NCBI GenBank assembly: GCA_022561255.1
Contig: JADFRO010000197.1
Coordinates: forward strand, 1-6,109
Length of the DNA: 6,109 bases
Direction of reading: 5' to 3'
DNA from: Planctomycetota bacterium
GTDB taxonomy: Bacteria; Planctomycetota; Phycisphaerae; UBA1845
Below, in pieces: positions 5,510 to 6,109 of the stretch. Numbering within the stretch: position 1 is the stretch's first letter; every line of letters begins with the position of its first letter. Under the pieces are notes generated by a model. That model was not told the origin of the DNA. It ran no database searches and saw only the letters and a program-made list of their open reading frames with translations. A program made the position numbers and the translations under genes.

Positions 5510-6082
5510 TCATGTGTGGGTGCTTGGTCGTCGCTCGCAGATCAACAGCAGATTCTCATCGCACCATCGCACCAGGGGATCGGAGAGCCGACGAAGAAAG
5601 ATTGGCAACGCTTCAGCGAACTCCTCTCGACCGTACAGAGAAAATGTAGAATAGTGCGCATTCTCGGCCTGCTCGCGGAGTTGCTCAGGCGTTGCCGTCC
5701 GCTCATATCGGAAGGTTCGGGTGGACTTGAACTCCAGACCGTCGGTCGATTTCACGGCCTGGCGAAGCGCCGCTTCCGAGTGCAATCTCGTTTCTTTGTC
5801 CGCGAAACCGGGAAAGAGACGCCCCCAGACCGACTGCGCATTCTGCTCCGGTGTCCGCGTATAGATGAATAGCTTTCCACCCGGCTTAAGAACTTCCGCT
5901 GCGCTCCGCAAGAACCCTCGCAGGTCCATGTGGTGCACGGCGTTAAACGTGGTTACCCAATCCGCCGAGTGGGGGCGTAACGGCAACCCCTCGGCCGGGG
6001 CGCGCACCGGGCAGATCCCCGCTTTGGAGACTCTGTGCTTGTGAAGCACTTGAAGCATGTCATGGTTTACATCAACAGCCAA
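5510..6082 (-). CDS. Class I SAM-dependent methyltransferase, N-terminally truncated (possible pseudogene)
   Basis: The 190-residue frame from TTG 6082 matches the Methyltransf_11-type fold from its second strand onward. AVDVNHDMLQVL at 2-13 has the acidic residue that binds the SAM ribose, AEGLPLRPHSADWVTTFNAVHHMD spans motifs II-III, and EVLKPGGKLFIYTRT is the post-strand-4 signature. The C-terminal half (about 85-190) is helical and charged and is not diagnostic of a substrate. Glycine-rich motif I and strand 1, essential for SAM binding, are absent. They would lie upstream, but TAA at 6086-6088 closes the frame two codons before the TTG. So the gene is broken by a nonsense or frameshift change, or there is a sequence error; the rest runs off the right edge. 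TTG 6082 has no ribosome site at proper spacing (AGGAG at 6105-6109 is too far). The gene converges on the symporter with 7 bases between the stops. Methyl acceptor unknown. Confidence 0.7.
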   Translation of the reverse strand: MAVDVNHDMLQVLHKHRVSKAGICPVRAPAEGLPLRPHSADWVTTFNAVHHMDLRGFLRSAAEVLKPGGKLFIYTRTPEQNAQSVWGRLFPGFADKETRLHSEAALRQAVKSTDGLEFKSTRTFRYERTATPEQLREQAENAHYSTFSLYGREEFAEALPIFLRRLSDPLVRWCDENLLLICERRPSTHT

Positions 6083-6109
6083 GGATTACGGTTCCGCGGG
6101 GAAGCTCCT

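Overview
The window looks like chromosomal DNA from a planctomycete, probably near Phycisphaerae, or a close relative. The lineage call is an inference from protein architecture. The left-hand gene has a signal peptide, a dockerin-like pair of Ca-binding loops ending in a typical planctomycete segment (DLRDVAQFWICFSG), a Myxococcus-type cysteine-rich repeat and CC-rich repeats. The second gene ends in a variant of the IPTL-CTERM sorting tail. The DNA is GC-rich. No tRNA, rRNA, CRISPR array, transposase or phage gene was seen.

Layout. (1) 1-1105, minus strand: the start of a large exported cysteine-rich protein that runs off the left edge. (2) 1106-1425: a divergent intergenic region with a candidate promoter for the left gene and, on the plus strand, a promoter/leader element. 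(3) 1426-2724, plus: an exported glucose/sorbosone dehydrogenase-family beta-propeller with a C-terminal anchor; its best start is GTG 1426. (4) 2725-3197: non-coding, holding a second, diverged copy of the same promoter/leader element with no recognisable gene behind it. (5) 3198-3629, plus: the N-terminal nuclease-domain fragment of a restriction enzyme, apparently translated from a leaderless message and cut off by unrelated DNA. (6) 3718-3936, plus: a cold-shock-like small ORF with a strong promoter and ribosome site but a degraded RNA-binding core. (7) 3946-5502, plus: a complete sodium:solute symporter, in the same frame as the cold-shock ORF and separated from it by one TGA and three codons. 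(8) 5510-6082, minus: a SAM-dependent methyltransferase converging on the symporter, missing its glycine-rich motif I and preceded by an in-frame stop.

How it fits together. Two envelope or exported proteins are divergently arranged on the left. The middle (about 2725-3940) looks like a scar zone: an orphan promoter/leader, a truncated restriction gene and an eroded cold-shock gene. The cold-shock promoter and ribosome site probably now serve the symporter, which has no good ribosome site of its own. I see no complete defence system and no clearly new multi-gene system. The most notable unexplained signal is the duplicated promoter/leader element.
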